Source of the DNA: an uncultured Gammaproteobacteria bacterium
GTDB taxonomy: Bacteria > Pseudomonadota > Gammaproteobacteria > GCA-001735895
Length of the DNA: 6,528 nt
NCBI GenBank assembly: GCA_937980285.1
Contig: CALJQI010000283.1
Span: 1 to 6,528 of the forward strand
Reading direction: 5' to 3'
Positions within the stretch are counted from its first letter, which is position 1. Each line of letters opens with the position of its first letter. Below the pieces are notes generated by a model. The model saw only the letters and a list, made by a program, of their open reading frames with translations. It searched no databases and was not told where the DNA came from. Position numbers and translations under genes: made by a program. Below, one piece after another: positions 6,271 to 6,528 of the stretch.

Positions 6271-6528
6271 TTGCCACCCCCGGCGAGCGCTACCTCGCCC
6301 CGCGGTTGCGGCGGCAGCTGCCGGGTGCCGCTCAGGTTCGAGATCCAGAAGATAAACAGCACGAAGGCCAGGAACAGCAGCGTGATACCGGTCACCATGT
6401 TGCCGACCGTGGCCAGCGGCGGGATGAAATTATCCGGCGAGTTGTCCTTCATCACCGCGTACACGTGCCAGTGGGTACGCACCGACGAGCGAATGTAACC
6501 CATTAACGCCATCAGCCAGGTAAACGCG
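6267..6528 (-). CDS. C-terminal end of a cytochrome bd subunit I-like (CydA family) membrane protein, partial
   Basis: The frame is open to the right edge of the window, so the ATG at 6512 is an internal methionine and the visible 86 residues are the end of a longer protein. They show the end of one helix (AFTWLMALMGYI), a conserved-looking loop (RSSVRTHWHVYAVMKDNSPD), a long helix (VTGITLLFLAFVLFIFWI) and a polar tail ending AGGGK. The loop and following helix line up by eye with the end of CydA, where RQPW stands in the place of RTHW here. Divergent CydA-like proteins next to cytochrome c genes occur in several uncultured or chemolithotrophic bacteria and are thought to be quinol-reactive haem b proteins, not necessarily oxygen reductases. 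The haem ligands and the quinol loop are outside the window, so this call rests on the tail alone. The ATGA overlap with the diheme gene is direct evidence of one operon. Confidence 0.6.
   Translation of the reverse strand, partial: AFTWLMALMGYIRSSVRTHWHVYAVMKDNSPDNFIPPLATVGNMVTGITLLFLAFVLFIFWISNLSGTRQLPPQPRGEVALAGGGK

Noticed and set aside
5434..6498. Plus-strand open frame of 354 codons
   Set aside because: It is fully antisense to the diheme cytochrome and the bd-like gene, whose haem motifs and membrane helices are clear; its own translation is rich in Arg, His and Asp with no recognisable domain, as expected of a GC-rich shadow frame.

Overview
All recognisable genes in this window lie on the minus strand, so they read from high to low coordinates. 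The base composition is fairly GC-rich. The products are exported or membrane-bound c-type cytochromes and other envelope proteins, several with clear Sec-type signal peptides. This suggests a Gram-negative, respiring bacterium, most likely an uncultured proteobacterium. The lineage is an inference: no rRNA or marker gene is present.

Layout in transcription order. (1) 6528-6267: the C-terminal end of a polytopic membrane protein that resembles the end of cytochrome bd quinol oxidase subunit I (CydA family). (2) 6270-5452: a diheme cytochrome c with one N-terminal membrane anchor. (3) 5455-3008: a large membrane protein with three cytochrome c domains and a C-terminal ethylbenzene-dehydrogenase-type haem-binding domain, between three N-terminal and one C-terminal membrane helices. 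These three genes are joined by 4-base stop/start overlaps (ATGA, then GTGA). (4) 2928-2197: an exported cupredoxin-like protein with a CX2HX2M copper motif. (5) 2124-1984: a 46-residue single-helix membrane protein. (6) 1823-237: a secreted NHL-repeat beta-propeller with a thrombospondin type 3 calcium motif; its start is best read as TTG. (7) 240-1: the start of an exported multihaem cytochrome of the doubled-CXXCH type, again joined by an ATGA overlap and running off the left edge.

A plausible joint role (inference) is a respiratory electron-transfer module. A bd-like membrane subunit would take electrons from quinol and pass them through the diheme and triheme cytochromes at the periplasmic face to soluble carriers, here a candidate blue-copper protein and a multihaem cytochrome. 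The NHL protein may act as a scaffold or docking surface. The direction of electron flow and the terminal acceptor or donor cannot be read from this window.

Gaps between genes are short. No tRNA, rRNA, CRISPR array, insertion sequence or convincing rho-independent terminator was seen. The many long plus-strand open frames are antisense shadows of these GC-rich genes.
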